64,000 bases of DNA from Candidatus Kapaibacterium sp. (GCA_015490805.1 WFXC01000006.1:62001-126000); one strand, 5' to 3'. Shown: positions 9,949-20,364, counted from the stretch's first letter. Notes: generated by a model from the sequence alone, not told the origin. A program made the numbers and translations.

Positions 9949-11031
9949 TCACCCTCGAACGAACAGCTTACCGGGCAACTGGCGGGCAACGCCTTTGAAT
10001 TCCAGTTGGAGCAATAGCACCATCACCTGGTTGACTGGCATTCCCAGTTGCTCTGCTATTTCATCAATGTGTTGTGGCTCCATACTGAGCGCTGCATAGA
10101 GTTGTTCTTCCTCTGGTGTCAGTGACACGGTCAGTTTCTGCTCCGGCTTCGGCTCTACACCGAAGGTCCGGAGAATATCGTCCGGCGATAATGCTGGCAT
10201 TGCCTGGGATCGCTGGATTAGCAAGTTACATCCTTTGCTTTTCTCTGAGGTGATATTGCCGGGAACTGCAAAGAGTTCGCGATTCTGATCCAGGGCAAAA
10301 CGGGCGGTAATCAAAGCGCCTCCTTTCTCCCCGCTTTCGACAACCAGCACAGTGTGGGCAATACCGCTAATGATCCGATTCCGCATCGGGAAGTAACTGG
10401 GGATCGCCTTTATCCCAAATGGATATTCTGTGATGACTGCTCCTCCTTTATCAACAATCTGTTGCGCCAGTTTTACCGCCGTTGAGGGGGAGAGTTTATC
10501 CAGACCAGCAGCAATGACCGCATACGTCACCCCGCCAACCTGCAAGGTTGCCCGGTGAGCAACGCTGTCAATACCATACGCCAGTCCGCTGACAATAATC
10601 AATCCAGCACGGGCTAAGGTTTCGACAAAGTGCTCCGCAACCAATCGCCCATATTGCGTTGCTCGCCGCGTGCCAACGATTGCAACAGCAACGCTATCAG
10701 CCGGCTGGAGCGATCCCCACACATAGAGCACTACCGGCGGGTAATAAATTTCCCGAAGCAACGCAGGATAACCGTCGTCCCAAAAAGTTACGATCTGCGC
10801 TCCAAAGCGGTCAGCGCGTTCCTGCTGCTGTTCCGCCTTCGCTCTTGCCTCTTCCCACTGCTGCGCGCCAAATAACGTTTCGGAGCGAAACCACTTCCCA
10901 TCGGGTGCTGTATCCAGAAACGCTGGTGCCGAAGGATATTCTTCGACAATCTGCCGAATCCGCTGCCCACGAATACCGGATAGCAGGGTCAAGGCAAGAA
11001 TATCGGTCCGTGTCCACTGTCCGGGAATCAC
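9949..11031 (-). CDS. dprA: DNA processing protein DprA
   Basis: 360 residues. DprA binds incoming single-stranded DNA and loads RecA during natural transformation. The Rossmann-like DNA-binding core is clear: GTRRATQYGR near 118, SGLAYGIDSVAHRATL near 145, VIAAGLDKLSPS near 172, ALITARFALDQNRELFAVPG near 240. A C-terminal winged-helix segment (QLYAALSMEPQHIDEIAEQL) follows near 310, as in the long DprA forms. The start is GTG, sharing GTGA with the end of glmM, so it is the last gene of the engB-purE-glmM-dprA operon. No strong terminator is visible downstream. Confidence 0.93.
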   Translation of the reverse strand: MIPGQWTRTDILALTLLSGIRGQRIRQIVEEYPSAPAFLDTAPDGKWFRSETLFGAQQWEEARAKAEQQQERADRFGAQIVTFWDDGYPALLREIYYPPVVLYVWGSLQPADSVAVAIVGTRRATQYGRLVAEHFVETLARAGLIIVSGLAYGIDSVAHRATLQVGGVTYAVIAAGLDKLSPSTAVKLAQQIVDKGGAVITEYPFGIKAIPSYFPMRNRIISGIAHTVLVVESGEKGGALITARFALDQNRELFAVPGNITSEKSKGCNLLIQRSQAMPALSPDDILRTFGVEPKPEQKLTVSLTPEEEQLYAALSMEPQHIDEIAEQLGMPVNQVMVLLLQLEFKGVARQLPGKLFVRG

Positions 11032-12401
11032 ACTGCCACTCCTAATGCCTGCTGTACCTGCGCAACCAGTTGGGTTACTGCCTGCTCATCCGGCGCTTCG
11101 GCAATAATACGCCAAATCGGTTCCGTATTCGATGGACGGAGGTGGAGCCACCGGCCCTTCCACCGAAACTTCACACCATCGGTAAAATCCGTTGTCGCAT
11201 CCCGGAATACCGTTTGCAATCGCTCTGCAACGTGCTGGAATTCCCCGTGGGCTGGCACTTTCAGCTTTCGCATCACATAATGCGGCAACTGCTGTACCAT
11301 CGTTGCTAAGTCCACCTGCTGATCAGCAAGCAACGTCAGGATCAATGCTATGCCGACCAATGAATCTCTGCCGTAGTGACAATCCGGAAGAATCACTCCT
11401 CCACTCCCTTCGCCTCCAACGGCTGCGCCGGCGTGTTTCATTTTCTGCACAACGTTGATTTCGCCGACCGGCGATCGCTCCACCCGCCATCCATATTGTG
11501 CCGCCACATCGTCGACTGCCTGCGTTGTCGACTGATTAACCACAACAACCGGCTGATATGGCGACACCGATTGTTTCAGCCGCATCACTGCCAGAGCCGC
11601 AAGGACAATGGTATACTCTTCCCACACCGGACTGCCAGTATTATCCACCAGCACCAGCCGATCGGCATCGGGGTCCACAGCAACGCCGAAGTCTGCCTGA
11701 TGGGCTACTACCGCTTGCCGCAAAGCAGCAAGATGCTGGGGGAGCGGCTCCGGAGTGTGGGGGAAATTCCCTGTGCCATCGCAGTACAGAGGAATCGCCT
11801 GACATCCCAATCGCTGCAGCAATGTTGGAACAGCAACAGATCCAGCCGCATTGACGGCATCGACGACCACCGTCCAGTTTTGTTCCGCGATACGCTCCCG
11901 CCGTTCTGCAATCACTGGCACTCCCAGCACTGCATCGATATGACGCTGGATTGCATCGTCCACGATTCGCTCCGTGCCAATCTGATTCCACGGTCGATAG
12001 GTATTCGCTTTTTCCAGCAACTCCCACAACCGCTGATTTTCCGACTGCGAAAGAAACACGCCATCGGCGTTAAGGAACTTCAACCCATTCCATTGAGCAG
12101 GATTATGGGATGCGGTAATGACAACTCCGCCGACCACATCAGGGAATCGTTCAACAAAAAGTTGCACTGTCGGCGTCGGCACCTGCTGCAAGTTTGCAAC
12201 TGACCGTCCTTTAGCCTGGAGTGTTCCCACAACGATCCGCTCGATCCACTCTCCTCCACGCCGTCCGTCCCGACCGACCGCAACCCATCCTGTTTCCGGC
12301 AGCATATCTGCAAAGGCACTAAGATACTTAGTCACAACTTCTGGCGTCAACCCTTCGCCCACAATCCCACGAACACCGGAAACCGATCGAATTAGCGTCA
12401 T
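11028..12401 (-). CDS. glmM: Phosphoglucosamine mutase (alpha-D-phosphohexomutase family)
   Basis: 457 residues, the normal family length. It interconverts glucosamine-6-P and glucosamine-1-P for peptidoglycan and LPS precursors. Visible motifs are the N-terminal SGVRGIVGE, the phosphoserine loop [11 protein letters not shown] near 97, the metal site DPDADRL near 243, the sugar loop GEGSGG near 325, and the C-terminal phosphate-binding RPSNTEP near 425. The MTLI...SGxRG start is the variant common in Bacteroidota and archaea-like GlmM. A phosphomannomutase/phosphoglucomutase role cannot be excluded from sequence alone. It overlaps purE by 4 bp and dprA by 4 bp. Confidence 0.85.
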   Translation of the reverse strand: MTLIRSVSGVRGIVGEGLTPEVVTKYLSAFADMLPETGWVAVGRDGRRGGEWIERIVVGTLQAKGRSVANLQQVPTPTVQLFVERFPDVVGGVVITASHNPAQWNGLKFLNADGVFLSQSENQRLWELLEKANTYRPWNQIGTERIVDDAIQRHIDAVLGVPVIAERRERIAEQNWTVVVDAVNAAGSVAVPTLLQRLGCQAIPLYCDGTGNFPHTPEPLPQHLAALRQAVVAHQADFGVAVDPDADRLVLVDNTGSPVWEEYTIVLAALAVMRLKQSVSPYQPVVVVNQSTTQAVDDVAAQYGWRVERSPVGEINVVQKMKHAGAAVGGEGSGGVILPDCHYGRDSLVGIALILTLLADQQVDLATMVQQLPHYVMRKLKVPAHGEFQHVAERLQTVFRDATTDFTDGVKFRWKGRWLHLRPSNTEPIWRIIAEAPDEQAVTQLVAQVQQALGVAV

Positions 12402-12910
12402 TCTTCTTCCGAACTTTCAAAAACCACGTTCTTTTTTCGCGACATTTCCGCCATCTCCGCTTTGTACTGCTGGAGTTTCTGGTGCAGTTGCGCATCACTC
12501 GTTGCCAGGATTTGCACTGCCAGCAGTCCAGCATTGCGTGCGCCACCAATGGCAACGGTTGCAACTGGAACGCCGGGGGGCATTTGAACGATGGACAGAA
12601 GAGAATCCAATCCCTGCAAATGTTTACTGGGCACCGGTACTCCAATAACAGGTAGCGTGGTATGCGCAGCGATCATACCCGGTAGATGTGCAGCGCCACC
12701 AGCGCCGGCAATGATGACTTTCAACCCCCGCTGGTGCGCCGTCCGTCCATATTCCGCCATATCGTCCGGCGTTCGATGAGCTGAAACAATGCGAACCTCA
12801 TACGGGACTCCAAACTCTTCACAAATCGCAATCGATCCTCGCATCGTTGGCAAATCAGAATCACTCCCCATCACGATACCAACGAGTGGGGTACCTTTCT
12901 GCTCACTCAT
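12398..12910 (-). CDS. purE: N5-carboxyaminoimidazole ribonucleotide mutase PurE
   Basis: 170 residues from ATG 12910. PurE class I converts N5-CAIR to CAIR in purine synthesis. The class I signatures GSDSDLPTM (near 13), [10 protein letters not shown] (near 38), [12 protein letters not shown] (near 67) and GVPVPS (near 89) are all present. The tail is charged and ends ESSEEE. An upstream in-frame ATG at 12922 would only add MEST; 12910 gives an 8-bp overlap with the end of engB. purK is not in the window. It ends in a 4-bp overlap with glmM. Confidence 0.93.
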   Translation of the reverse strand: MSEQKGTPLVGIVMGSDSDLPTMRGSIAICEEFGVPYEVRIVSAHRTPDDMAEYGRTAHQRGLKVIIAGAGGAAHLPGMIAAHTTLPVIGVPVPSKHLQGLDSLLSIVQMPPGVPVATVAIGGARNAGLLAVQILATSDAQLHQKLQQYKAEMAEMSRKKNVVFESSEEE

Positions 12911-13526
12911 TGTGCTCTCCATTTTGTGCTTGCTCCTGTATAATGCGCCATAACATTTGTCGCCCCTCTCCGGTCTTTGAAGAATACAGCACGATGCCGC
13001 GAACAAACCGGCAGTGCTGGACAAGGTGTTCGATTTGCTGTTGCCGTTCTATTCGCTGCTGCGCGGACAACTTATCCACTTTGGTCAATACGATGACAAA
13101 TGGCTTCTGGTGGAGCTCCAGCCATTCCAGCATTCCGAGGTCAATGCGAGTAGGATCGTGCCGGCTATCCACCAGGTAACAGACTAACCGCAGGCGGGAT
13201 CGATGGAGCAGATACTGCTCGATTCGGCGGCTCCAGAGCCAGCGGGTTTCTTTCGATACCTTTGCATAACCGAACCCCGGCAAATCAACGAACACAAAGC
13301 GGTTATCGACCAGATAGAAACACATCAGCCGCGTTTTTCCCGGTTTCGAACTGATCGCTGCCAGCTTCTTCCGCCGTACCAGCGTATTGAGCAACGAAGA
13401 CTTTCCCACATTGGAACGTCCAGCAAAAGCAACTTCAGGATAAAAACGCGCAATGGCAACGTGTTCGGGAGAAGGTCCGCAGCCAATGAGCTCCGCCTGT
13501 ATCGGTTTCATCGTCACTATCTCCAT
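12903..13526 (-). CDS. engB: Ribosome biogenesis GTP-binding protein YsxC/EngB
   Basis: 207 residues, normal size. This essential small GTPase acts in assembly of the large ribosomal subunit. G1 is [10 protein letters not shown] near 37, G3 is DLPGFGYA near 82 and G4 is TKVD near 150. The first ATG (13526) gives MEIVTMKPI; the internal ATG at 13511 is an alternative. It is the first gene of the four-gene operon and starts just past the terminator of the ribosomal superoperon. Confidence 0.93.
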   Translation of the reverse strand: MEIVTMKPIQAELIGCGPSPEHVAIARFYPEVAFAGRSNVGKSSLLNTLVRRKKLAAISSKPGKTRLMCFYLVDNRFVFVDLPGFGYAKVSKETRWLWSRRIEQYLLHRSRLRLVCYLVDSRHDPTRIDLGMLEWLELHQKPFVIVLTKVDKLSAQQRIERQQQIEHLVQHCRFVRGIVLYSSKTGEGRQMLWRIIQEQAQNGEHNE

Positions 13527-13539
13527 CCCGCTACAAAAG

Positions 13540-13567
13540 AAAAAACGCCGAGATTGGACTCGGCGTT
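13540..13567 (-). terminator. Intrinsic terminator after rplQ
   Basis: On the minus strand AACGCCGAG - TCCAAT - CTCGGCGTT forms a perfect 9-bp stem with a 6-nt loop, followed by TTTTTTCTTTT. It lies 36 bp after the rplQ stop and ends the ribosomal superoperon before engB. Confidence 0.88.
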
Positions 13568-13602
13568 CGAACTTCCAGCACGTTACTGTCGACTACAGCG
13601 GC

Positions 13603-14373
13603 TTAACCTTCTTTATCTTTTGCGTCAGACTCCGATGGTTCGGAAGCCTCGGACTCTCCGGATGGAGAAGGTTCTGCCGATGCGCTTTCTTCTGCTGGCA
13701 CTGAAGCCTGCGGTTGCTCAGAAGCTTCTGTCTCCTGCATTGATTCTTCCGTAGCTCCGCTTTCCGCCACAGCAGCTTCCGTTGCTTCAGCACCGGTCTC
13801 CGATGCTGCTGCCTGCTGCGATTCCTCCTGTGGCGCTTCTTCTCCTTCTTGCTGTGCAGCTTCAGTTTCAACTTCTGCGGTTTCTTCCGGTTCCGCCCCG
13901 ACAACTTCAAATTCTGTCTCTTCAGTGACGGTTGTCTGCCGTCGCAGATAAATCTGACCATCTTGCGGAGCGGACCAATCCACCAGTTCGATCACTGCCA
14001 TTCGGGCACCATCGCCCCGGCGACGACTGAGCTTTACAATGCGGGTATAGCCACCCGGACGATCAACCACCACAGGAGCGATGGACTCAAACAGTTCCTG
14101 CACCACCGCTTTCCGGCGGATGAATCGGGCAACGTAGCGACGCGCCACCAGATCAACCTTGTGGTTTTCCGGAAGCAACCCATCCCGCTCGCGAATGTAT
14201 CCCTTCTTTGCTTTCGTAATCAGTCGTTCAGCAAAGGGACGGAGGGCTTTGGCTTTTGCCAGCGTTGTCACGATCCGCTTATGCTCAAACAACTCTGCTG
14301 CCAGATTCGACAATAAAGCTTTTCGGTGCGATGCTGTTCGCCCCAGCTTCTTCGTTTTCTTTCGATGCCGCAT
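13603..14373 (-). CDS. rplQ: Ribosomal protein bL17 with long acidic C-terminal extension
   Basis: 256 residues, about twice the usual length. Residues 1-120 are standard bL17 ([20 protein letters not shown], then the [15 protein letters not shown] region and GGYTRIVKL). Residues from about 150 on are a low-complexity tail rich in Glu, Ala, Ser and Thr, ending [10 protein letters not shown]. Extended bL17 tails are known in the FCB group. The tail's role is unknown; it is probably disordered and solvent-exposed. It is the last gene of the superoperon, followed by a strong terminator. Confidence 0.95.
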   Translation of the reverse strand: MRHRKKTKKLGRTASHRKALLSNLAAELFEHKRIVTTLAKAKALRPFAERLITKAKKGYIRERDGLLPENHKVDLVARRYVARFIRRKAVVQELFESIAPVVVDRPGGYTRIVKLSRRRGDGARMAVIELVDWSAPQDGQIYLRRQTTVTEETEFEVVGAEPEETAEVETEAAQQEGEEAPQEESQQAAASETGAEATEAAVAESGATEESMQETEASEQPQASVPAEESASAEPSPSGESEASEPSESDAKDKEG

Positions 14374-14392
14374 TGGTTGTCTTCCTCCGGTT

Positions 14393-15415
14393 TTACTTCT
14401 CTACCCCTGCCTGATTAAACGCCGCGCTCTTTTCCTGAATCATCCGCAGGTCGTCTGGCGTCAAGTACTGCGAAACATCCATTCCAAACGTCAGTCCGAA
14501 CTGTTCCAGCACCATCTGCAATTCTTCCAGCGTCTTCTTACCAAAATTTTTCATCTCTAGCAACTCAGCCGGATCGCGGCGTACCAGATCTGCCAGATAA
14601 TAAATCCGGGCTGCCTTCAAAGCATTTTCTGCCCGTGTTGACAGCTCAATTTCGCTGATCGGCGTTAGCAGAATCCGGCGTATTTTCTCCTTCTCAATAT
14701 CTACCGGTGGTTCGGGCTGTGTTTCCTGTGGCTTCGCAATCAGGAAATACTGGAAGTGTTCCCGAAGCAACTGTGCCGCATGATCCACGGCATCCTGCGC
14801 CGAGACCGTCCCATCGGTAAAGACTTCTAACACCAACCGCTCATAGTCCGTTTTGCGACCCACTCGGGTTGGCTCTACCCGGTAACTCACACGGGTGATC
14901 GGCGAAAAAATGGCATCAATTGCGATGATGTCAGGTCCCTCGATTTGCTGTTCTTCCGCTGGTACGTAACCGCGGCCCGTTCCAAAGTAGAGTTCAATCT
15001 CAAAATTCGCATCTTCTGCTAAGGTTGCGATATGATGCTGCGGATTGGTTACCCGAACCAGCGGGGTCACTTTTTCAATGTCCTGCGCAATAAATTCGTG
15101 CGGTCCCCAGAGCTTAAAGGCAACTTTCTGAATTTCCGGATCGATCAGCCGAAGACGAACTCCTTTCAAATTCAACACGATTTCCACTACATCTTCTGCA
15201 ACACCGGGAATTGTCTGGAATTCGTGCTGAACCCCGGAAATCCGCACACCGATGATAGCAGTCCCCGGAATAGAAGAGAGCAACACCCGGCGCATCGCAT
15301 TTCCCAACGTTACACCGTAGCCCTGCTCCAGCGGCTCCAGCACAAAGATACCGTGATCATAAGTTGACTCTGGATCGATCACCAGTTTATCAGGTTTTGT
15401 CATTTCTACCATCAT
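14393..15415 (-). CDS. rpoA: RNA polymerase alpha subunit
   Basis: 340 residues. The N-terminal domain shows the dimerisation motif [14 protein letters not shown] near 38 and spans to about 235. The C-terminal domain near 250-330 has [18 protein letters not shown] and the helix-hairpin-helix [12 protein letters not shown], which contact UP elements and activators. The ATG at 15415 is preceded at 15432-15443 by the recurrent leader motif GTTTCACTAAAA. rpsD, normally directly upstream, is absent: only 50 bp separate rpoA from rpsK. Confidence 0.97.
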   Translation of the reverse strand: MMVEMTKPDKLVIDPESTYDHGIFVLEPLEQGYGVTLGNAMRRVLLSSIPGTAIIGVRISGVQHEFQTIPGVAEDVVEIVLNLKGVRLRLIDPEIQKVAFKLWGPHEFIAQDIEKVTPLVRVTNPQHHIATLAEDANFEIELYFGTGRGYVPAEEQQIEGPDIIAIDAIFSPITRVSYRVEPTRVGRKTDYERLVLEVFTDGTVSAQDAVDHAAQLLREHFQYFLIAKPQETQPEPPVDIEKEKIRRILLTPISEIELSTRAENALKAARIYYLADLVRRDPAELLEMKNFGKKTLEELQMVLEQFGLTFGMDVSQYLTPDDLRMIQEKSAAFNQAGVEK

Positions 15416-15465
15416 TTTCCTGTTCTGCTCTTTTTAGTGAAACATCCCCAATTTGCTTATCGGGA

Positions 15466-15852
15466 TCAGACGCGTCGTCGCTTCGGTGGACGGCATCCAT
15501 TGTGAGGTATCGGCGTACGATCTATGATGGCAGTGATCTGGAGTCCTGCTTGTGCCAGTGCCCGAATAGCTGCTTCTCTGCCCGGACCTGGACCTTTAAC
15601 GTACACCTCCACTTTCCGCAATCCCATTTCATACGCCTCCTTTGCGGCACGCTCAGCAGCCAACTGAGCCGCAAAAGGCGTGCTCTTCTTGGTTCCCCGG
15701 AACCCCACTCGTCCTGCAGTTGCCCAGGTCAGGGTATTGCCATACACATCCGTGATTGTAACATGTGTGTTGTTGTAGGTTGACTGGATATGCACTTTCC
15801 CATAAATGTCGGTTACGACCTTTTTCTTTGTCTTTTTCCGCTGCTTCGCCAT
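15466..15852 (-). CDS. rpsK: Ribosomal protein uS11
   Basis: 128 residues from ATG 15852 ([11 protein letters not shown]). An upstream start at 15879 would add nine unconserved residues. Conserved parts are [16 protein letters not shown] near 20, [14 protein letters not shown] near 50 and the C-terminal [18 protein letters not shown]. It lies in the small-subunit platform. It follows rpsM by 30 bp and is followed by rpoA instead of rpsD. Confidence 0.96.
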   Translation of the reverse strand: MAKQRKKTKKKVVTDIYGKVHIQSTYNNTHVTITDVYGNTLTWATAGRVGFRGTKKSTPFAAQLAAERAAKEAYEMGLRKVEVYVKGPGPGREAAIRALAQAGLQITAIIDRTPIPHNGCRPPKRRRV

Positions 15853-15882
15853 ACTCCTGACAAAATTTCTATGACACAAATT

Positions 15883-16266
15883 TTACTTCTTACCCGGCGC
15901 TTTCTTCTTCCCGGCTACGGTCTTCCGCTTTCCTTTACGGGTTCGAGCATTCGTCCGTGTTCGCTGTCCTCGAACGGGCAATCCCATTCGATGACGAATG
16001 CCGCGGTAGCACCCAATATCGATGAGCCGCTTAATGTTCATCTGCACCAAGCTGCGCAACTGCCCTTCGACCCGATACTCTTCCTGAATAACGTTACGAA
16101 TCCGCGCGATTTCCTGCTCGTTTAAGTCCTTTACTCGCTTCTGCGGCTCGACCTGTGCTTTCTGGAGAATATCAACAGCGCTGCTTTTGCCAATACCGTA
16201 GATATACGTTAAACCAATCCACACGGGCTTGTTTTTCGGCAAATCAACTCCTGCTATCCGTGCCAA
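15883..16266 (-). CDS. rpsM: Ribosomal protein uS13
   Basis: 127 residues. It begins [21 protein letters not shown] and carries the helix-two-turn-helix region, the [24 protein letters not shown] signature near 93 and a lysine-rich tail ending APGKK that reaches the subunit interface and tRNA. It sits between rpmJ and rpsK in the alpha-operon order. Confidence 0.97.
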   Translation of the reverse strand: MARIAGVDLPKNKPVWIGLTYIYGIGKSSAVDILQKAQVEPQKRVKDLNEQEIARIRNVIQEEYRVEGQLRSLVQMNIKRLIDIGCYRGIRHRMGLPVRGQRTRTNARTRKGKRKTVAGKKKAPGKK

Positions 16267-16286
16267 GGTTCTGCTCCTCTATTGTT

Positions 16287-16403
16287 TTACCCCTGTCGTT
16301 GCTTATGCTTTGGATTTTTCTTGTTAATCACGTACAGCCGCCCTTTGCGGCGAACGATCTTATCATCAGCGCTTCGTTTTTTTACTGATGCCCGAACTTT
16401 CAT
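16287..16403 (-). CDS. rpmJ: Ribosomal protein bL36 (cysteine-free form)
   Basis: A 38-residue gene read directly from the minus strand: ATG at 16403, TAA at 16287-16289. It starts [15 protein letters not shown], continues with [19 protein letters not shown] and ends QRQG. It matches bL36 in length and pattern, but the positions of the usual zinc-binding cysteines are Ser or other residues, so this is the zinc-independent (C-minus) form. It lies between infA and rpsM, its normal place. Confidence 0.92.
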   Translation of the reverse strand: MKVRASVKKRSADDKIVRRKGRLYVINKKNPKHKQRQG

Positions 16404-16416
16404 TGCTGCATCTCGT

Positions 16417-16635
16417 TTATTTGTACCGATATACTATTCGACCCTTGCTCAAATCATACGGTGACAGCTCGACTGCCACCTTGTCTCCCTTGATAATTTT
16501 GATGTAGTGCATTCGCATCTTTCCCGATAAATGGGCTAACACCTTGTGCCCATTTTCCAACCGTACAATAAATTGTGCGTTTGGCAGGGTTTCTTCCACA
16601 ACGCCATCAACCCGGATTAAATCTTGTTTTGGCAT
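16417..16635 (-). CDS. infA: Translation initiation factor IF-1
   Basis: 72 residues, standard length. An OB-fold protein that occupies the ribosomal A site during initiation. [20 protein letters not shown], then [18 protein letters not shown] and the [14 protein letters not shown] end are typical. It follows map by 15 bp and precedes rpmJ. Confidence 0.97.
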   Translation of the reverse strand: MPKQDLIRVDGVVEETLPNAQFIVRLENGHKVLAHLSGKMRMHYIKIIKGDKVAVELSPYDLSKGRIVYRYK

Positions 16636-16650
16636 TCCAATAGTGTATGC

Positions 16651-17436
16651 TTATGTCCACAACGTCAATACCAGCGGCTCTTTATCCTGCACGACCACCG
16701 TATGCTCAAAATGCGCCGAGGGTTTTCCATCAACCGTCCGTATCGTCCATCCATCAGGATCGGTTTTCACATCCGGTGTGCCAGCGTTCACCATTGGTTC
16801 AATCGCCAGCGCCTGCCCGGCTCGCAACTTCACATTGGGAAATTGCGATCGATGGAGCAACGGTGGAACAAAATTCGGGATCGGCGGATCATCGTGCAAT
16901 CGCCGTCCAATCCCGTGTCCTACCAGCTCCCGGACAACGGAAAATCCGTTTGCTTCCACATATTCCTGAATAGCACGGGAAATGTGATACACTTTGTTTC
17001 GGCTCACCGCCTGTGCAATACCTTTCCACAGCGCAGCCTCGGTCACCGCCAACAGCCGCTGTTTCTCTTCAGAAATCTCGCCAACCGCAAACGTATAAGC
17101 CGAATCACCATAGTATCCATCTTTTTTGCATCCGCAGTCGATGGAAACAATATCGCCCTCCTGTAACCGATATGGACCGGGCAATCCGTGCACCACAGCA
17201 TCATTGACCGAAATGCACAATGTATAGGGATACACCAGATTTCCAACCCGATATCCTTTGAACGCTGGTTCTGCTCCCTGCGACCGAATATAGTCTTCTG
17301 CAATTTGATCCAGCTCCCGGGTTTCGCGCCCTGGCGTAATATACCTTGAAAGCACCTCAAAGGTGCCAGCAACCACTCGACAGGCTGCTTCCAGCAAATG
17401 AAGTTCCGTTGTTGTATGCACGGCTACCGCTTCCAT
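16651..17436 (-). CDS. map: Methionine aminopeptidase, type I
   Basis: 261 residues. It removes the initiator Met from new proteins. The metal ligands can be seen in IDCGCKKDGYYGDSA (Asp near 102 and 113), GHGIGRRLHDDP (His near 174), AIEPMVNAG (Glu near 207) and HFEHTVVV (Glu near 240). There is no N-terminal zinc extension. It lies between secY and infA with no adk in between. Confidence 0.95.
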   Translation of the reverse strand: MEAVAVHTTTELHLLEAACRVVAGTFEVLSRYITPGRETRELDQIAEDYIRSQGAEPAFKGYRVGNLVYPYTLCISVNDAVVHGLPGPYRLQEGDIVSIDCGCKKDGYYGDSAYTFAVGEISEEKQRLLAVTEAALWKGIAQAVSRNKVYHISRAIQEYVEANGFSVVRELVGHGIGRRLHDDPPIPNFVPPLLHRSQFPNVKLRAGQALAIEPMVNAGTPDVKTDPDGWTIRTVDGKPSAHFEHTVVVQDKEPLVLTLWT

Positions 17437-17446
17437 TGCTCCTTTG

Positions 17447-18796
17447 TTAAAAGCCTCCTATGCCGACACGTCCACGCAATTTGCCGCTTCGCATAAAGCC
17501 TTCATAATGTCGCATCACCAGATGCGACTCAATCTGTTGCAGGGTATCCAGCGCCACACCCACGATAATCAGCAAACTGGTCCCGCCAAAGAAAGAAGCA
17601 AATAACGAAGAAACACCCAGCACATTGCGCACAAAGACGGGCAGAATAGCAACGACAGCTAAAAAGAGGGATCCAGGGAATGTAATGCGAGTCAAAATCC
17701 GATCGATATATTCTGCTGTTTGTCGTCCGGGGCGTACGCCGGGGATAAATCCTCCCTGCCGTTTCAATGTATCGGCAACTTCCTGAGGATTAAAAACAAT
17801 CGCTGTGTAGAAGTACGTAAATAGGACAACAATGACGGCATACGCAAATCCATAAAAGAACGATTGATCACTCCAGATTTGCGCTACGAAATTTGCCCAC
17901 GGGGCTTCCGGGAAAAAGGTGATGATCGTGTTGGGAATGAACATAATCGCCTGGGCAAAGATAATGGGCATCACGCCTGCCGTATTCACCCGCAGCGGCA
18001 GGTATTGCGTTGTGCCTCCGTACACTTTTTGTCCCACAATCCGCTTTGCGTACTGGACCGGAATCTTCCGAACACCCAGGGTCACCAAGACGATAGCAGC
18101 AATAATCCCAACCAACAATCCCAGCAAAATCAAATCGACAATCAGCAAGCGCGACCCCGCTTGAATTAACTGGTACTCCTGCAGCAATGCAATCGGGAAC
18201 TGCGCAATGATACCGATAAAGATAATCAGCGAGATTCCATTCCCTATTCCACGCTCGGTAATCTGCTCACCGAGCCACATTAAGAACACCGTTCCTGCCG
18301 TCATCAACACCACGGCTGTTACCGTAAACAGGAACCCGTGTTCTGGTACGACAGGCATCCCTCCCGGTCCCTGCATACTGGCAATTTTAATGCTGACTCC
18401 CCACGCCTGTAAAGCAGAAATAAAAACGGTTCCTACCCGTGTCCACTGATTCAACTTTCGCCGCCCTTCTTCCCCCTCGCGTTGGAGCTTCTGCACCTGC
18501 GGGAAGACCACTCCTGCCAACTGGAGGATAATCGAAGCAGTAATGTACGGCATAATGCCCAGCGCAAAAATGGCTGCGTTGGAAAAAGCGCCGCCAACGA
18601 AAAGGTCGAACAGCCCAAAGAGCGTGTCAGAACTTGCCGTTCCGGCTGCTGCTTTCAACGCTGCAACATCTACGCCGGGCAGCGTGATATGCGCACCGAT
18701 CCGAACAACTACAAGCACCAGTGCCGTAAAAATGATCCGCTGTCGCAGATCCTCAACTTTTGCAATATTTCGGAAGGTCTCAAGAATTCTCGCCAT
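17447..18796 (-). CDS. secY: Protein translocase subunit SecY
   Basis: 449 residues with ten predicted membrane helices. It is the channel of the Sec translocon in the inner membrane. Signatures include the plug/early region NAAIFALGIMPYITASIILQ near 75, the cytoplasmic GGFIPGVRPGRQTAEY loop near 350 and the C-terminal RHYEGFMRSGKLRGR. The first 17 bp overlap the end of rplO. It is followed by map after 10 bp. Confidence 0.97.
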   Translation of the reverse strand: MARILETFRNIAKVEDLRQRIIFTALVLVVVRIGAHITLPGVDVAALKAAAGTASSDTLFGLFDLFVGGAFSNAAIFALGIMPYITASIILQLAGVVFPQVQKLQREGEEGRRKLNQWTRVGTVFISALQAWGVSIKIASMQGPGGMPVVPEHGFLFTVTAVVLMTAGTVFLMWLGEQITERGIGNGISLIIFIGIIAQFPIALLQEYQLIQAGSRLLIVDLILLGLLVGIIAAIVLVTLGVRKIPVQYAKRIVGQKVYGGTTQYLPLRVNTAGVMPIIFAQAIMFIPNTIITFFPEAPWANFVAQIWSDQSFFYGFAYAVIVVLFTYFYTAIVFNPQEVADTLKRQGGFIPGVRPGRQTAEYIDRILTRITFPGSLFLAVVAILPVFVRNVLGVSSLFASFFGGTSLLIIVGVALDTLQQIESHLVMRHYEGFMRSGKLRGRVGIGGF

Positions 18797-19253
18797 AGAT
18801 CTTCGCCTCCCCGCCTGCCGCTTCTATTTTTTCCTTTGCAGATTTCGAAAACTTATGGGCTACCACGCGTAACGCCACGCTCAACTCTCCATCGCCCAGC
18901 ACTTTGACCGGTTGGTGCTTTTTGTCAATTGCTTTGATGCGATGCAAAACCTCTGGCGTTACCGGCTCTTCGGGGACCAACTTTCCTTTGTCCACCCATT
19001 CCTGAAGTTGCCGAACGTTAATAACCTGATACTCCGTACGGAAAGGATTCCGAAATCCCCGCTTGGGAATTCGCCGGTGGTAGGGCATTTGTCCCCCTTC
19101 AAATCCCGGCATCATACTAAATCCTCGCCTGGATTTCTGCCCTTTGTGTCCCCGTGTCGAGGTTCCACCGTGACCAGAGCCTTGTCCACGTCCGATCCGC
19201 TTCGGATTTTTGCGTGATTGTGCCGGCGGTCGTAAGTTTCCGATGTGCTTCAT
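18780..19253 (-). CDS. rplO: Ribosomal protein uL15
   Basis: 157 residues from ATG 19253 (MKHIGNLRPPAQSRKNPKR). This start leaves 4 bp after rpmD, whereas the upstream alternative at 19274 would overlap it. The glycine/basic N-terminal arm (GRGQGSGHGGTSTRGHKGQ) that threads into the 50S core is clear. It ends overlapping the secY start. Confidence 0.95.
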   Translation of the reverse strand: MKHIGNLRPPAQSRKNPKRIGRGQGSGHGGTSTRGHKGQKSRRGFSMMPGFEGGQMPYHRRIPKRGFRNPFRTEYQVINVRQLQEWVDKGKLVPEEPVTPEVLHRIKAIDKKHQPVKVLGDGELSVALRVVAHKFSKSAKEKIEAAGGEAKIYGENS

Positions 19254-19257
19254 CGGT

Positions 19258-19452
19258 CTATGACTCCTCTTCAATTTCTTCGACCTTCACCAGATGCTGC
19301 ACTTTGGCAATCATCCCCAGAATCTGAGGATTTTTCGGTTTGATTACTGTCTTATTCGGTCGCCCCAACCCCAGCGCCTTAATGGTTCGCTTATGCGGTT
19401 CCAGCGCACCAATAATGCTACGAACCTGGGTAATTTTCAGCTTCTTCGCCAT
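19258..19452 (-). CDS. rpmD: Ribosomal protein uL30
   Basis: 64 residues. MAKKLKITQVRSIIGALEPHKRTIKALGLGRPNKTV is the typical bacterial uL30 core. A short acidic end (KVEEIEEES) follows. It sits between rpsE and rplO in spc order with 4-bp gaps on both sides. Confidence 0.95.
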   Translation of the reverse strand: MAKKLKITQVRSIIGALEPHKRTIKALGLGRPNKTVIKPKNPQILGMIAKVQHLVKVEEIEEES

Positions 19453-19456
19453 CGTT

Positions 19457-19966
19457 TCATCCCCGCACTACTTTTTGGACATCGATCCCTCGACGCGCCG
19501 CAACGCTATGGACATCTTCCAGTTGCAAGAGTGCTTTAATCGTGGCTTTGACAACATTGTGAGGATTGGTAGAACCCAGATTCTTCGTCAACACATCCTG
19601 CACTCCTACCATTTCCAGCACTGCCCGCACCCCACCAGCAGCAATGATACCGGTTCCCGGTGCGGCGGGGCGCAGCAGCACTTTCGCTGCTCCATACTTG
19701 GCAACCACATCGTGCGGGATGGTATTGCCTCGCAACTGTACCTTGACAATGTTCTTCTTTGCATTATCTGTTGCTTTGGCAATGGCATCGACGACCTCAC
19801 GTGCCTTTCCCAATCCATACCCCACGTGTCCATTGCCATCCCCGACGACGACGATTGCGCTAAAACGGAAACGTCGTCCCCCTTTTACAACCTTCGCCGT
19901 TCGATTGATAAACACCAGCTTTTCTTTTAACTCACCCAATTGCGTTGGATTAATCCGTTGTGCCAT
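19457..19966 (-). CDS. rpsE: Ribosomal protein uS5
   Basis: 169 residues. The double-stranded-RNA-binding-like N-terminal domain has [19 protein letters not shown] and the glycine-rich [13 protein letters not shown]. The C-terminal domain has [20 protein letters not shown] and the [11 protein letters not shown] pattern. It is important for decoding accuracy. Spc order is kept: rplR, rpsE, rpmD. Confidence 0.97.
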   Translation of the reverse strand: MAQRINPTQLGELKEKLVFINRTAKVVKGGRRFRFSAIVVVGDGNGHVGYGLGKAREVVDAIAKATDNAKKNIVKVQLRGNTIPHDVVAKYGAAKVLLRPAAPGTGIIAAGGVRAVLEMVGVQDVLTKNLGSTNPHNVVKATIKALLQLEDVHSVAARRGIDVQKVVRG

Positions 19967-19995
19967 TGTGCTCTATCTCTTCGTTTTTGGAACCT

Positions 19996-20364
19996 CTAAA
20001 ACTCCAGCCCACCCTCGCGAGCGCCATCGGCAAGGGCTTTCACTCGACCGTGATACTTATAGCCATTGCGATCAAAAGCAACCTGTTTAATACCCGCTTC
20101 CAATGCCCGTTGTGCCAGAACCTTGCCCACGATGCGACTCTGCTCTACCTTGCCCTTCACATCCTTGACCATTTCCCGAATTTCCCGATCTACTGTTGAT
20201 GCCGACACCAGAGTATGCCCTTTCCGATCATCGATGATCTGAGCATAGATATGTTTCAGGCTTCGATACACGTTCAGCCGTGGGCGATCGGAATGGCGAA
20301 TAATTTTGTTTCGAATGCGTCGCTTCCGGCGTAGTCGACGTTCATTTTTTCGGTTAATAATCAT
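19996..20364 (-). CDS. rplR: Ribosomal protein uL18
   Basis: 122 residues. The basic N-terminus ([20 protein letters not shown]) and [20 protein letters not shown] are typical of this 5S rRNA-binding protein. The C-terminal [26 protein letters not shown] is fully conserved. Confidence 0.97.
   Translation of the reverse strand: MIINRKNERRLRRKRRIRNKIIRHSDRPRLNVYRSLKHIYAQIIDDRKGHTLVSASTVDREIREMVKDVKGKVEQSRIVGKVLAQRALEAGIKQVAFDRNGYKYHGRVKALADGAREGGLEF

Noticed and set aside
9438-9952. Two minus-strand ORFs of 90 and 77 codons
   Set aside because: They are made largely of the translated intergenic repeat and have no ribosome-binding site or family pattern.
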